This document shows positions 27,274 through 36,897 of a DNA stretch of 64,000 nt, piece by piece. Every line of letters begins with the position of its first letter. Positions within the stretch are counted from its first letter, which is position 1. The stretch is from the NCBI GenBank assembly GCA_041658405.1, contig JBBAAG010000008.1, positions 1-64,000 of the forward strand, read 5' to 3'. This DNA comes from Elusimicrobiota bacterium (GTDB taxonomy: Bacteria; Elusimicrobiota; UBA5214; JBBAAG01). Under the pieces are notes generated by a model. That model was not told the origin of the DNA. It worked only from the letters and a program-made list of their open reading frames with translations, and did not search any database. The position numbers and the translations under genes are program-made.

Positions 27274-29136
27274 ATGGAAGATAGTAAGGTTAATGTAACG
27301 GAAGAAAAAGTTGTGCCACCACAACAGCGTGTGGTTAACCGCGGGCGCAGGAATGGGCTTGGGGCAAAGCTCGCGTCATTATTTGTGTTAGCTACCACGG
27401 TATTTGCTGTAATCCTTGCGGCGGTTACTATCACCATCAGCCGTGCAGCGTTAAGAAAAGCAGTGTATGATGTCCAGAAGGTAAGCGTTAAACTCGTGAA
27501 TGACCGTATGATCAGCCGGTTAGGGCGCGTAAAGGAGTTGGTACTCTTAACCGCGCGGGATCAGAGATTACAAAACCCGAAAACTAAGCCATTGGAAGTT
27601 TTGAGGAAAACGGTTACGTTTACCGGAGAGAATAGTGTTATCACCGGGTTAGTGATGTATTCAAGTTTTGGTGTGGAACAAGCGCAGGTGGTTAACCCCA
27701 GAGCAACACAAGTTGATTTAAACAAATTATTTGAAAACCGTGTGTATCTCCAGCCATTGAAGACCGGGCTAAGCGTGGTTTATGAAATGTTTATGCCGGA
27801 TACACGGGAATGGTATGTGATACTGTCAGTACCCATGAAAAACAGGGTTGGCGTTATTGTCGCTATTGTTGAGATGCGGTATTTATCAAAACTCGTAGAG
27901 GATTTGTTTAGTACCGAAAAACGTAAAGTGTTTTTTGTTACACAGCAGGGAAAAGTGTTTATTCATCCTAATCCCAAAGTCGTGAATTCCGGCCTTGCGG
28001 TGCCCTATGTCACGCAGTTAGTGCAAAGAGTTGTGGGTACCGGCATAAAAAGTACGCTATACGGTACGTTTGTTAATGAGGATAATAAAAAGGTTTTGGC
28101 AACCGTAGATAATGTTGCCGGGATTAAGTGGTTGTTAGTCTCCGAAGTTGATGCGGATGATGTTAACCGCACAACTAATGATATGATCCTGCGGGTATGC
28201 GTGGTAACGTTTATCGCGATTATTGTTATGCTTCTGATAATCCGTGTGTTTATCAAACAAATAACTACGCCGCTGGTTGAACTACAGAAAGGGACAGAAG
28301 TTTTGGCTAAGGGTAATCTCGAACACAGGATTGTTATTAATACAGGTGACGAGATTAATGCGTTAGCGGATTCGTTTAACCAAATGGCGGAATCACTGGA
28401 AAACTCTGAGAAACTGCGGAGTGACCTCAACCACATGATTGTGCATGACCTTAAGAATCCGTTAACCAGTATCCTCAGCGGGATTGAGATGTTGCTTGAC
28501 GGTACAATGGGTGGCGAGTTATCTGAAGGGCAGAGGAAAGTATTAAACATCTCCGGGCGTAGTTCACGTGTAATGCTTGAACTCGTGGAGGACTTGCTTG
28601 ACGTTGGGAAAATGGATGAGGGTAAGCTTGAGATTGAGAAGGAAGAGTTTGTATTAGCAGATGCGTTGCGTACGGTATTTGATGAGAATGAATTGCTGGC
28701 TAAGCAGGAAGAAAAAGCGTTTTACGCGTCAGTAGAAGAAAATTTGCCGCTTGTCTATGGCAGCCGGAAGTTAATCACGCGTGTTGTGCGTAATCTTTTA
28801 ATCAACGCGTATAAGTATACAAAAGTTGGGGATGAGATAATCTTTACCGCGAGGTATGTTAAGGAAAATAATGAAATCTGGATGGGTGTGCATGATACCG
28901 GGGAAGGTATCCCCGCAGGGTGGAAGGATCGTATCTTTGATAAGTTCACACAGGTTAAACGTAAAGAACTGAAACTCGCGGGCGGGGTTGGGCTCGGGCT
29001 TACCTTCTGTAAGATGGCGGTTGAAGCGCATGGGGGACGGATCTGGGTGGAGTCCGTAGAAAAAAAAGGTAGTGAGTTTATGTTCTCCATACCGTTGACT
29101 AAGGATAATCAAAAGGATATCGAAGTTCAGAAGTGA
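27274..29136 (+). CDS. Membrane sensor histidine kinase with HAMP domain
   Basis: The protein of about 620 residues has a membrane segment near residues 28-50, an extracytoplasmic sensor region of about 250 residues (Cache-like by layout), a second membrane segment near 305-325, and a HAMP domain (ITTPLVELQKGTEVLAKGNL). A HisKA domain follows with the phospho-accepting histidine in MIVHDLKNPL (about residue 391), then the ATPase motifs NLLINAYKYTK, DTGEGIP and GGVGLGLTFCK. No receiver domain is fused. A lone response regulator plus diguanylate cyclase lies beyond the restriction island and could be its partner. ATG at 27274 was chosen next to GAAGGA. Confidence 0.92.
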   Translation: MEDSKVNVTEEKVVPPQQRVVNRGRRNGLGAKLASLFVLATTVFAVILAAVTITISRAALRKAVYDVQKVSVKLVNDRMISRLGRVKELVLLTARDQRLQNPKTKPLEVLRKTVTFTGENSVITGLVMYSSFGVEQAQVVNPRATQVDLNKLFENRVYLQPLKTGLSVVYEMFMPDTREWYVILSVPMKNRVGVIVAIVEMRYLSKLVEDLFSTEKRKVFFVTQQGKVFIHPNPKVVNSGLAVPYVTQLVQRVVGTGIKSTLYGTFVNEDNKKVLATVDNVAGIKWLLVSEVDADDVNRTTNDMILRVCVVTFIAIIVMLLIIRVFIKQITTPLVELQKGTEVLAKGNLEHRIVINTGDEINALADSFNQMAESLENSEKLRSDLNHMIVHDLKNPLTSILSGIEMLLDGTMGGELSEGQRKVLNISGRSSRVMLELVEDLLDVGKMDEGKLEIEKEEFVLADALRTVFDENELLAKQEEKAFYASVEENLPLVYGSRKLITRVVRNLLINAYKYTKVGDEIIFTARYVKENNEIWMGVHDTGEGIPAGWKDRIFDKFTQVKRKELKLAGGVGLGLTFCKMAVEAHGGRIWVESVEKKGSEFMFSIPLTKDNQKDIEVQK

Positions 29137-29142
29137 TTAAAT

Positions 29143-29220
29143 GCGAGGGATAGCGGTGCGCGCTCCAGAATTCCGACGTTGCGTCGGAATTAAATTCCGC
29201 TTGCATCCGCTATCCCTCGC
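29143..29220. repeat. Large nested palindrome (REP/MITE-like)
   Basis: Outer arms GCGAGGGATAGCGG (29143-29156) and its exact complement (29207-29220) enclose an inner perfect hairpin, AATTCCGACG (29169-29178), loop TTG, CGTCGGAATT (29182-29191). It begins seven bases after the histidine kinase stop. There is no T-run, so an intrinsic terminator is less likely than a REP-like or miniature mobile element. It marks the edge between the chromosomal genes and the restriction-modification island. Confidence 0.75.
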
Positions 29221-29270
29221 TAAATAATGCTATCATTCGTAACTAATAGAGATGTTTAGTAAGTATTTTG

Positions 29271-29276
29271 TATAAT
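29271..29276 (+). promoter_or_regulatory. Possible -10 element for the restriction island operon
   Basis: TATAAT in an AT-rich stretch, 25 bases before the start of the first island gene. No convincing -35 element is seen at 17 bases upstream. It would be a reasonable promoter for the four-gene operon that follows. Confidence 0.35.
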
Positions 29277-29300
29277 ATTCTGTAAATTAAGGAAAAGCTT

Positions 29301-29816
29301 ATGTGTGAATTTAAGTATCAAAATATTTTTGCACCAACTATGAATATTTGGATACCTTTTATCTCCGCAATTATCGGTGCAGTTGCGGGTAGTGTTGCTA
29401 CATATTGTTTTAACAAAAAATCACAAAAAGTAAATCTTTTTGTTGAAAAAGTGAAAGAGTACAATAAGTTTTATGAGAATCATACTTTGACTGTTGAAAT
29501 CACGGAAAAGCAATGGTATTACGAATCAATAAATTCAATCCCGACTCATGATTATGTTACCGCTGAACACAAACAGATGTTTTATGATGAGTGTAATTAC
29601 TGGGAATCGTTAGGGATTTTGTATAAAAATGGATATCTTAATGGGAAACTGGTTAAAGACTATTTTAGCGAGATTATTGTACGGCGATATGATGTACTCA
29701 AAAAAATAGTGGAAATTGAACGTAAAAGGGCTACAAATAATAAAATATATGAGAACTTTGAATATCTGTACAATAAAATCAAACGTGGCGAGAAAAAGGA
29801 TGGGCGACAAAAATGA
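29301..29816 (+). CDS. Small membrane-anchored protein of unknown function
   Basis: The 171-residue product has one hydrophobic segment near residues 15-35 (NIWIPFISAIIGAVAGSVAT) and then a charged, mostly helical cytoplasmic part with many Lys, Glu and Tyr. I do not recognise the family. AAGGA sits seven bases before the ATG. The gene overlaps the methyltransferase gene by four bases, so it is probably translated with it. A related layout (one N-terminal helix plus a helical body) is seen in the island gene at 50365, suggesting accessory proteins of similar design, but no homology is claimed. Confidence 0.7.
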   Translation: MCEFKYQNIFAPTMNIWIPFISAIIGAVAGSVATYCFNKKSQKVNLFVEKVKEYNKFYENHTLTVEITEKQWYYESINSIPTHDYVTAEHKQMFYDECNYWESLGILYKNGYLNGKLVKDYFSEIIVRRYDVLKKIVEIERKRATNNKIYENFEYLYNKIKRGEKKDGRQK

Positions 29817-32302
29817 AAGCGAAGAAACAGAAAAAGTTGGACGTAGTATCGTATTATCACGAAGATAAGAAACGGGTAAACAATCCGCCGGTAGGGTTGG
29901 TATCTTCCGAGACGGATAAGCTCACTGGTCGGACGCGGTACGAACATGACCCGCATATCGACCCGTACCTCAGTTGGGCTGGGAAAAAGGAAAATTCAAG
30001 TTTTGAAGTACAAAATGTTAGCCTTCATATACACGAACGGATTGATTCGCAAAGAATTATTCAGGCATTTCTTAAACCGAAAGAAAAAGAGTATGCTCAA
30101 CCTTCATTGTTTGAATCTCCGGGGAACAACCCGCCGCTTAACCGCGCGATTGATTTTTATAAGCACGAACAGGATTGGTCGAACCGCTTGATTGCCGGGG
30201 ATTCGTTGCTCGTGATGAATAGCTTGTTGAAAAAGGAAGGAATGGCGGGGAAAGTGCAAATGGTATTTTTTGATCCACCGTATGGAGTCAAATATAACTC
30301 AAACTTCCAGCCGTTTGTTAACAAACACGATGTCCGGGATGGGAATGACGGGGATATTCCCGCAGAACCAGAGATGATACAGGCGTTCCGCGATACGTGG
30401 GAACTTGGGATACACAGCTATCTGACATACTTGCGGGAACGGTTGTTTCTTGCCAAAGAAATGTTGCATGAAAGCGGGTCGTGTTTTGTACAAATCAGTG
30501 ATGAAAATGTGCATCGCGTTAGAAATTTGATGGATGAGATCTTTGGACAGAATAATTTTGTAGTAACAATTGTTTTTACAAAAACAGGGAGTAAAGAAAG
30601 TGGTACAGTTGATCCAATAAATGATTATTTGGTTTGGTATTCCAAAGACAAAAAGAAAGTTAAATTGCGTAAGTTATTCGAGAATAGAACTATAGAAGAT
30701 TTGCACTCCGATGGTTTTAAATATTTATTACATGGGAAATTGGTCAACAATATACCAGACGATTTTAATTCAGAATTAGTGGTGCGTGGTGATCCAATTA
30801 CATCAGATGGTTTCAGACCTACAACAACAATTGAAATTGAATTTGAAGGCAAGAAGTATTTTCCTGGGAACAAAAATCATTGGAAAACATCTTTTGAAGG
30901 ACTAAACAAGCTTAATCAACAAGGAAGATTATTAAAAGGAACAAGTTTGCAATATCTAAGAAAGCTTAGTGATTTTCCTGTAAAGAATTTTACAAATGTG
31001 TGGAACGATTTAGGCGGAGCATCAAATATGGTCTATGTCGTTCAAACAAATGAAAAAGTTATACAACGTTGTATACTTTTGACGACCGACCCCGGCGATC
31101 TTGTATTCGACCCCACCTGCGGTTCCGGAACAACCGCGTTTGTTGCCGAGCAATGGGGACGTCGTTGGATAACCTGCGACACCTCTCGTGTGGCTATTAC
31201 CCTTGCCAAACAAAGATTAATGACCACGAAGTACGATTACTATGAACTCGCGTATCCAAAAGAAGGAGTAAAAAGTGGCTTTCGGTACAAAACCGTTCCA
31301 CATGTTACTTTAAGCTCAATCGCAAATGATGAACCGGCAAAGCAAGAGACGTTGTATGACCAACCATATATAGTTAGTGGTAAAGTTCGGGTGACCGGCC
31401 CGTTTACTGTTGAAGCTGTCCCATGTTTGAAGACGCCGAACGTAAAACCTATCGACGGAAAAATGCCAAAAGCGGAATTAACGAACGAACAGTATGCGCG
31501 TACCGGCGAAACCGCAAAGTATAATGACTATCTTGACGAACTGCGTTCCACTGGCATACGTACGGTAGGCAATAAAATAATAAAGTTTTCCCGTGTAGAA
31601 CCAATGATAGGAACAACGTATATCCATGCAGTGGGCGAGGTTGTTGAAGGTAACAGTGTTACAAAGAAAGTGTATCTAAGTTTTGGCCCGGACTACGGCC
31701 CGTTGGAACAACGGCAGGTGGAAAATGCTTTTCGTGAAGCGCACGGGCTAAAAGAAAAGCCAGACATTATTATCTTTTCAGCATTCCATTTTGATCCGGA
31801 AGCTGCGAAGGATATCGACGAAATGGCATCTTCGGGTATTGCGGTACTCAAAACGCAGATGAGCGTGGATTTGTTAACAAAAGATTTAAGAAAAAACCGG
31901 TCGTCAAACCAAAGTTACTGGCTCATCGGCCAACCTGATATAGAAGTCATTAAACTCAAAGACAAGAAATATAAAGTCCGGGTGAACGGGTTTGATTACT
32001 ACAACCCGCTCTCCGGAGAGATTGAGTCGAAAGATAACAAGCATATTGCGATGTGGTTTCTCGACACAGATTATGACGACCGGAGCTTATATCCGGCGCA
32101 AGTGTTTTTCCCGGAAGCCGACGCAAAACGCGGATGGACCCGGCTGGCAAAAGCGTTGAACGGTGAAGTGAACGAAGAGTTGCTTGAAAAGTTTACCGGA
32201 GTTGAGTCTTTACCGTTCACTGCGGGTGAGAATAACAAAATCGCAGTGAAAATCGTGGACCTTCGCGGGATAGAATCGTTTGTCGTGAAAAAACTGGGGT
32301 GA
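29813..32302 (+). CDS. Type III-like restriction-modification methyltransferase (Mod)
   Basis: The 829-residue protein is a beta-class amino-methyltransferase: the catalytic DPPYG motif comes first (about residue 154), and the SAM-binding motif FDPTCGSGTT follows (about residue 432). The region between them (about residues 245-410) is the expected target recognition domain, and its DNA is clearly AT-richer than the rest of the gene. The long C-terminal part (GSGTT onward, 400 residues) is typical of Mod subunits paired with Res nucleases. It would methylate adenine or cytosine in an asymmetric site, protecting host DNA and guiding Res. It lies four bases upstream of the AlbA_2 gene. Confidence 0.92.
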   Translation: MKAKKQKKLDVVSYYHEDKKRVNNPPVGLVSSETDKLTGRTRYEHDPHIDPYLSWAGKKENSSFEVQNVSLHIHERIDSQRIIQAFLKPKEKEYAQPSLFESPGNNPPLNRAIDFYKHEQDWSNRLIAGDSLLVMNSLLKKEGMAGKVQMVFFDPPYGVKYNSNFQPFVNKHDVRDGNDGDIPAEPEMIQAFRDTWELGIHSYLTYLRERLFLAKEMLHESGSCFVQISDENVHRVRNLMDEIFGQNNFVVTIVFTKTGSKESGTVDPINDYLVWYSKDKKKVKLRKLFENRTIEDLHSDGFKYLLHGKLVNNIPDDFNSELVVRGDPITSDGFRPTTTIEIEFEGKKYFPGNKNHWKTSFEGLNKLNQQGRLLKGTSLQYLRKLSDFPVKNFTNVWNDLGGASNMVYVVQTNEKVIQRCILLTTDPGDLVFDPTCGSGTTAFVAEQWGRRWITCDTSRVAITLAKQRLMTTKYDYYELAYPKEGVKSGFRYKTVPHVTLSSIANDEPAKQETLYDQPYIVSGKVRVTGPFTVEAVPCLKTPNVKPIDGKMPKAELTNEQYARTGETAKYNDYLDELRSTGIRTVGNKIIKFSRVEPMIGTTYIHAVGEVVEGNSVTKKVYLSFGPDYGPLEQRQVENAFREAHGLKEKPDIIIFSAFHFDPEAAKDIDEMASSGIAVLKTQMSVDLLTKDLRKNRSSNQSYWLIGQPDIEVIKLKDKKYKVRVNGFDYYNPLSGEIESKDNKHIAMWFLDTDYDDRSLYPAQVFFPEADAKRGWTRLAKALNGEVNEELLEKFTGVESLPFTAGENNKIAVKIVDLRGIESFVVKKLG

Positions 32303-32305
32303 CCA

Positions 32306-33970
32306 ATGGATATTGATGCATTAATAAAACTATTCAATGAATTGCTGAAGTTTTCAAAAGAGAAAGAATGGGTCGAGTTTAAGGAAGCAAAAACAGATTA
32401 TGATTTTGACAAACTGGGTAAATACTTTTCAGCAATATGTAATGAAGCCAATTTGAATCATCAGCAATGCGGTTGGTTAGTTTTTGGAGTTGTTGATAAA
32501 ACACGAAAAGTTTGTGGTACAAATTACCGGCGTTCAGGAAAATATACTCTTGATGCCCTGAAAAAAGAAGTTGCCGATAAAACTACAGGACGAATATCAT
32601 TTGCTGATATTTATGAGTTACCATTAACAGAAGGACGGGTAGTGATGTTCAAGATCCCGCCTGCTCCGCGAGGAATACCAATAGCGTGGTGCGGGCATTA
32701 TTATGGACGTGAAGGAGAGTCATTGGCTCCATTGAGTTTGAGCGAACTCGATGGTATACGCATTCAAAACAAGCACGATTGGTCGGAGCAAATTTGTTCA
32801 TCTGCATCATTATCAGATTTGGAATCAAAAGCATTATTAAAAGCTAGAGAAGAATACAAGAAAACACATATGAGACTGGCTCAGGAAGTTGATAAGTGGA
32901 GCGATGAAACGTTTTTGAATAAAACGCGATTGTCTATTAATGACAAGTTGACACGGGCGGCAATTATTCTATTAGGTAAACCAGAAGCAGAAAATCATAT
33001 TTCTCCCGGTATAGCAAGAATAAGTTGGATACTTAAGGATGACAATAATATTGAGAAAGATTATGAGCATTTCGGTCCACCATTTATACTTAATACAGAC
33101 GAGGTATTAACAAAAATACGGAATCTGAAATACCGCTATATACCGAATCAAACCCTGTTTCCAATGGAAACTATGCAGTATGAAACGTATGTAATACGTG
33201 AAGCTCTGCATAATTGTATAGCACATCAAAATTATGAACTGCGGTCAAGAATAGTAGTTGTAGAATTACCGGAGCAACTCATTTTTACTAATTCAGGTAG
33301 TTTTTTACCGGGCAGCATAGAAAATGTAATTGAGCAAGACGCACCACAAAAGTTTTATCGCAACCATTTGCTTGCCACAGCGATGGCAGATTTGAATATG
33401 ATAGATACAGTCGGCGGGGGAATAAAGAAAATGTTCCTAAAACAACGCGAACGGTATTTCCCGTTACCAACGTACATATTAAATCGAGCCGACGAAGTGA
33501 CTGTAAAAATATATGGTAAAATAATGGATGAAAACTATACTAAGCTTTTGATGAAGCGTACAGACTTGAATCTTAGTACCATAATGCTAATTGACCGAGT
33601 CCAGAAAAAAGAAAAGGTGAGTACTGATGCCATACGTTATCTTAGAACACAAAAGTTGGTAGAAGGAAGATCTCCTAATATATACTTGACCTCACAGCTT
33701 GCATCGACCGCAGGGGATAAAGCAGGCTATATCAAAAATCGTGCGTTTGATAAAGAACATTACAAGAAGATGATAATAGCGTTTATAGAAAAATTTAGCA
33801 GTGCTACAAGAAAAGATATTGATAATTTATTATTGGATAAATTATCTGATGTTTTGAATGAAAAGCAAAAAAGAAACAGAATACGTAATCTTATGTATGA
33901 GATGTCAAAAAAGAATCGTTCAATAAAGAATAGCGGTACGAATAAGTGTCCTAAGTGGGTTTTATTGTGA
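32306..33970 (+). CDS. AlbA_2 (Schlafen-like) putative DNA/RNA-binding protein
   Basis: The 554-residue product starts with a region typical of AlbA_2 (Schlafen AlbA-like) domains: EKEWVEFKEAKTDYDFDKLG, CNEANLNHQQCGWLVFGVVD. The middle carries an ATPase-like region also found in so-called RecG-like helix proteins (AIIILLGKPEAENHISPGIA and NCIAHQNYELRSRIVVVELP, then GGGIKKMF). The C-terminal 150 residues look like a winged-helix part. Such proteins occur in Type III-like systems between mod and res, where a regulatory or anti-phage role is presumed but unproven. It is translated from an ATG four bases after mod. Confidence 0.82.
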   Translation: MDIDALIKLFNELLKFSKEKEWVEFKEAKTDYDFDKLGKYFSAICNEANLNHQQCGWLVFGVVDKTRKVCGTNYRRSGKYTLDALKKEVADKTTGRISFADIYELPLTEGRVVMFKIPPAPRGIPIAWCGHYYGREGESLAPLSLSELDGIRIQNKHDWSEQICSSASLSDLESKALLKAREEYKKTHMRLAQEVDKWSDETFLNKTRLSINDKLTRAAIILLGKPEAENHISPGIARISWILKDDNNIEKDYEHFGPPFILNTDEVLTKIRNLKYRYIPNQTLFPMETMQYETYVIREALHNCIAHQNYELRSRIVVVELPEQLIFTNSGSFLPGSIENVIEQDAPQKFYRNHLLATAMADLNMIDTVGGGIKKMFLKQRERYFPLPTYILNRADEVTVKIYGKIMDENYTKLLMKRTDLNLSTIMLIDRVQKKEKVSTDAIRYLRTQKLVEGRSPNIYLTSQLASTAGDKAGYIKNRAFDKEHYKKMIIAFIEKFSSATRKDIDNLLLDKLSDVLNEKQKRNRIRNLMYEMSKKNRSIKNSGTNKCPKWVLL

Positions 33971-33972
33971 AT

Positions 33973-34101
33973 TTAGTAATAAAAAGACAGTGTTTTAGTA
34001 ATAAGTTAGTAATAAGATTGTATATTTCACTTGATAAATAACAAATATTTTTAAAATAGATATTTGTAGATAGTCAAGTTTTAGTAATAAAACTAGTAAT
34101 A
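33973..34101 (+). repeat. TAGTAAT repeats upstream of res
   Basis: Five copies of the core TAGTAAT start at 33974, 33996, 34007, 34082 and 34094; four are in the longer form TTAGTAATAA. The spacings 22, 11 and 12 bases match one or two helical turns, placing copies on one face of the DNA. They fill the 143-base gap between the AlbA_2 gene and res. This looks like an operator array or iteron set for a regulator, perhaps the neighbouring AlbA_2 protein; this role is inference. Confidence 0.6.
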
Positions 34102-34113
34102 TTTGAGGAATAA

Positions 34114-36834
34114 ATGAGTAACAAAACGATTGACCGGTTAATAATCAATAGCCCGTTCGAAGAACCAAAGAAACACTGGCTGTATATTAGGGAAAGTCAG
34201 GAGTTTGAGTTAAAAGCCGGCCGCCGTCAGTCGGGCTACTGGCGCGCGTCTTTGCGTTCAGCAACTAATTTCGACGATCCAGGCGAGTTTGTCAAAATTG
34301 AACTGGTCAACAAACTTCGTCCCAGAATACAAAAGTGGAGAGAAGAAGGATATCCTAATGTTACGGGGATAACGAAAAAGTTGTTGGACTACTGGAATGA
34401 CAGCACAAATAGAGAACAACCTTTTTTTTGGTGTCAGCTTGAAGCTATAGAAACCGCAATTTGGCTCACAGAAGCAAGCCCTGCAGAGAAACAGGGGATA
34501 GAGATTGTCAATGATGGGAGTTTATGGGAACGGCAGTGTTTAAAACTTGCTACAGGTACCGGTAAAACTGTAGTGATGGCAATGTTAATCACATGGCAAG
34601 CATTGAATAAACTTGCGTATCCCAAAGATCCCAGGTTTTCAAAAAACATTTTAGTAATCGCGCCGGGGTTAACTGTAAAAGACAGGCTGCAAGTATTGTA
34701 TCCGCAAGACAATTATAATTTTTATCAATCTTTCAATATTATCGATTCATCAATGTGGCAGGAATTATTACAGGCAAAAATTGTGGTGACCAACTGGCAT
34801 ACGTTAGCGCCGATAGATGAAAATTCTGGCCCTAAAGTTGTTAAAAAAGGGCCGGAGAGCGACGAAGCGTTTTGCCGGAGAGTAATTCCGGACTTTACCG
34901 ATAAAAACATTTTAGTCATAAATGATGAAGCGCATCATTGTCATCGCCCGTCGGAAGATGAAGAGGATAAAGAAGAAAAAGAGAAAGCTACAATCTGGGT
35001 AGAAGGTATTGATAGAATAAATAAGTTTAAGGGCGTATTGAAAGCTTATGATTTAACCGCCACACCTTTTAAGCCTACTGGAAAAAATAATCAAACAGAA
35101 CAATTGTTTACCTGGATTGTAAGCGATTTCGGGTTGAATGATGCTATTGAAAGCGGTTTGGTAAAAACTCCAAAAGTAGCGGTACGGGATGATTCAACTA
35201 TGGGGCCTGATATAAAATCAAAACTTTTTCATATCTATCCTTCGGTAAGGGAGGATCTCAACCGTCGCGCGGAACCGCATGAAGGGTTGCCGGACTTGGT
35301 AAAAAACGCAGTTAATATTCTCGGAGCGGATTGGTCGAAAGAAAAAGAAAGTTGGGAACAACAAAATCCGCCTCGTGAAACACCGCCCGTAATGATAATT
35401 ATTTGTAATAGGACTGAAACAGCTGCGCGTATAGAATATTCGTTGGAAAATGGGTATTCTGCAGTTGAAGAACTTGGGGACCGTAATTGTTTGCTCAGGA
35501 TAGATCAGGAAGCTTTGGATAAACTTGAAGCTAATGAAGAAATAGTCGGCAAGACAGGTAGGCAACTGGTTGAAGAACAACGCGAAAAGTTTAATACTGT
35601 TGGGAAAAAAGGCCGTCCTGGAGAGAAGGTGCGGTGTGTTATAGGTGTTAACATGTTATCCGAAGGATGGGATGCGCGGACTGTTACTCACATACTCGGT
35701 TTACGCGCGTTTACCAGTCAGCTTTTGTGCGAACAAGTGATCGGCCGCGGGTTACGCCGTATTTCATACGAAATTAATGAGGAGACAAAGTTTTATGATC
35801 CTGAGTATGTAACCGTATTTGGCGTACCATTTACATTTTTGCCGGCGGAGCAGGAAAGCGGCGTTCCGCGGCAAGAGAAACCAAAGACTAAGATTGGGCC
35901 GATTGCAGAACGTAAGGAAATGGAAATAAAATGGCCGCATGTTTTACGTGTAGAACACAAGTTAAGTTATTACTTAGATTTAGAGTGGGATAAACTAGAA
36001 AAACTTACTTTATCACCGGATGATACTCCAACGATTGTAGAAGTCGCGCCGGTAATTGATGGAAAACCAAAGTATGATCAGTTGTCTGAAATAGATTTAG
36101 ACCGGCTTTCCACTCAGTCAAGAATGCAAACAATTAAATTTCAAGCTGCAGCGAGGTTGAACGAACAATTTGGAAAAACCTGGCCTGGCGACGCGGGCAG
36201 CCATATAGGCCAAGTTATTCAAATATTTGATAAATTCATAGAATCTGATAGGCTTGACGTAAAACTGCCATTGTTCTACGGTACCGAAAAACTCAGGAAT
36301 ATATTAATATCGTTAAACGCTCAGAGAATTGTAAATCATATTGCTGCGTTTATCAGAAGCTCAAGTAAAGAAGATCCAATGATAGTTTTAGATCCAGTAA
36401 GGCCGATACGAAGTACCGCAACTTCTTTCATCTGGTATACCAGTAAGCCAACGCAACCCATTCAAAAAAGTCAAATTAGCCATATTGTAATTGACAGCGG
36501 TTGGGAAAAAGTAGGGTTTGAGTTTGAACGTAACAGAATTCCTAAACTGACCTCTTGGTTTAAGAATGATAAACATATCGGTTTTGAAATTTACTATTTG
36601 TGGGAAGGACAAACAAAAACATATTTCCCGGATTTTGTTTTGAAATTTGAGAATAATCAATATTTGATTCTTGAAGTTAAGGGGCAAATTGTTGATAAAG
36701 ACAAAGCAAAATGGCAATCGGCAAAAGAGTGGATAAAAGCTGTAAATTTGCATGGCGATTTTGGGACATGGCGATTCGCTGTTTTAGAGGATCCGAAAGA
36801 ATTGTTTGATATTATAAACCAAATGCAAGGTTGA
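34114..36834 (+). CDS. Type III-like restriction subunit (Res), helicase-nuclease
   Basis: The 906-residue protein has a superfamily 2 helicase core: Walker A in LATGTGKTVVMAM (about residue 147), the DEAH box in VINDEAHHCHRP (about residue 271), and the late motif EQVIGRGLRR. A C-terminal PD-ExK nuclease site is visible as PDFVLKF followed by EVKGQ (D840, E854, K856). It pairs with the Mod subunit to cleave unmethylated DNA after ATP-driven sliding or translocation. The pattern fits the group annotated as BPTD_3080 family. It ends the island and is followed by a response regulator gene. Confidence 0.9.
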   Translation: MSNKTIDRLIINSPFEEPKKHWLYIRESQEFELKAGRRQSGYWRASLRSATNFDDPGEFVKIELVNKLRPRIQKWREEGYPNVTGITKKLLDYWNDSTNREQPFFWCQLEAIETAIWLTEASPAEKQGIEIVNDGSLWERQCLKLATGTGKTVVMAMLITWQALNKLAYPKDPRFSKNILVIAPGLTVKDRLQVLYPQDNYNFYQSFNIIDSSMWQELLQAKIVVTNWHTLAPIDENSGPKVVKKGPESDEAFCRRVIPDFTDKNILVINDEAHHCHRPSEDEEDKEEKEKATIWVEGIDRINKFKGVLKAYDLTATPFKPTGKNNQTEQLFTWIVSDFGLNDAIESGLVKTPKVAVRDDSTMGPDIKSKLFHIYPSVREDLNRRAEPHEGLPDLVKNAVNILGADWSKEKESWEQQNPPRETPPVMIIICNRTETAARIEYSLENGYSAVEELGDRNCLLRIDQEALDKLEANEEIVGKTGRQLVEEQREKFNTVGKKGRPGEKVRCVIGVNMLSEGWDARTVTHILGLRAFTSQLLCEQVIGRGLRRISYEINEETKFYDPEYVTVFGVPFTFLPAEQESGVPRQEKPKTKIGPIAERKEMEIKWPHVLRVEHKLSYYLDLEWDKLEKLTLSPDDTPTIVEVAPVIDGKPKYDQLSEIDLDRLSTQSRMQTIKFQAAARLNEQFGKTWPGDAGSHIGQVIQIFDKFIESDRLDVKLPLFYGTEKLRNILISLNAQRIVNHIAAFIRSSSKEDPMIVLDPVRPIRSTATSFIWYTSKPTQPIQKSQISHIVIDSGWEKVGFEFERNRIPKLTSWFKNDKHIGFEIYYLWEGQTKTYFPDFVLKFENNQYLILEVKGQIVDKDKAKWQSAKEWIKAVNLHGDFGTWRFAVLEDPKELFDIINQMQG

Positions 36835-36897
36835 CGGAATATATAGGATTAAATAGAATTGAAAATGAAATAACTGTGATAAAGGCAAAAAGATAGT

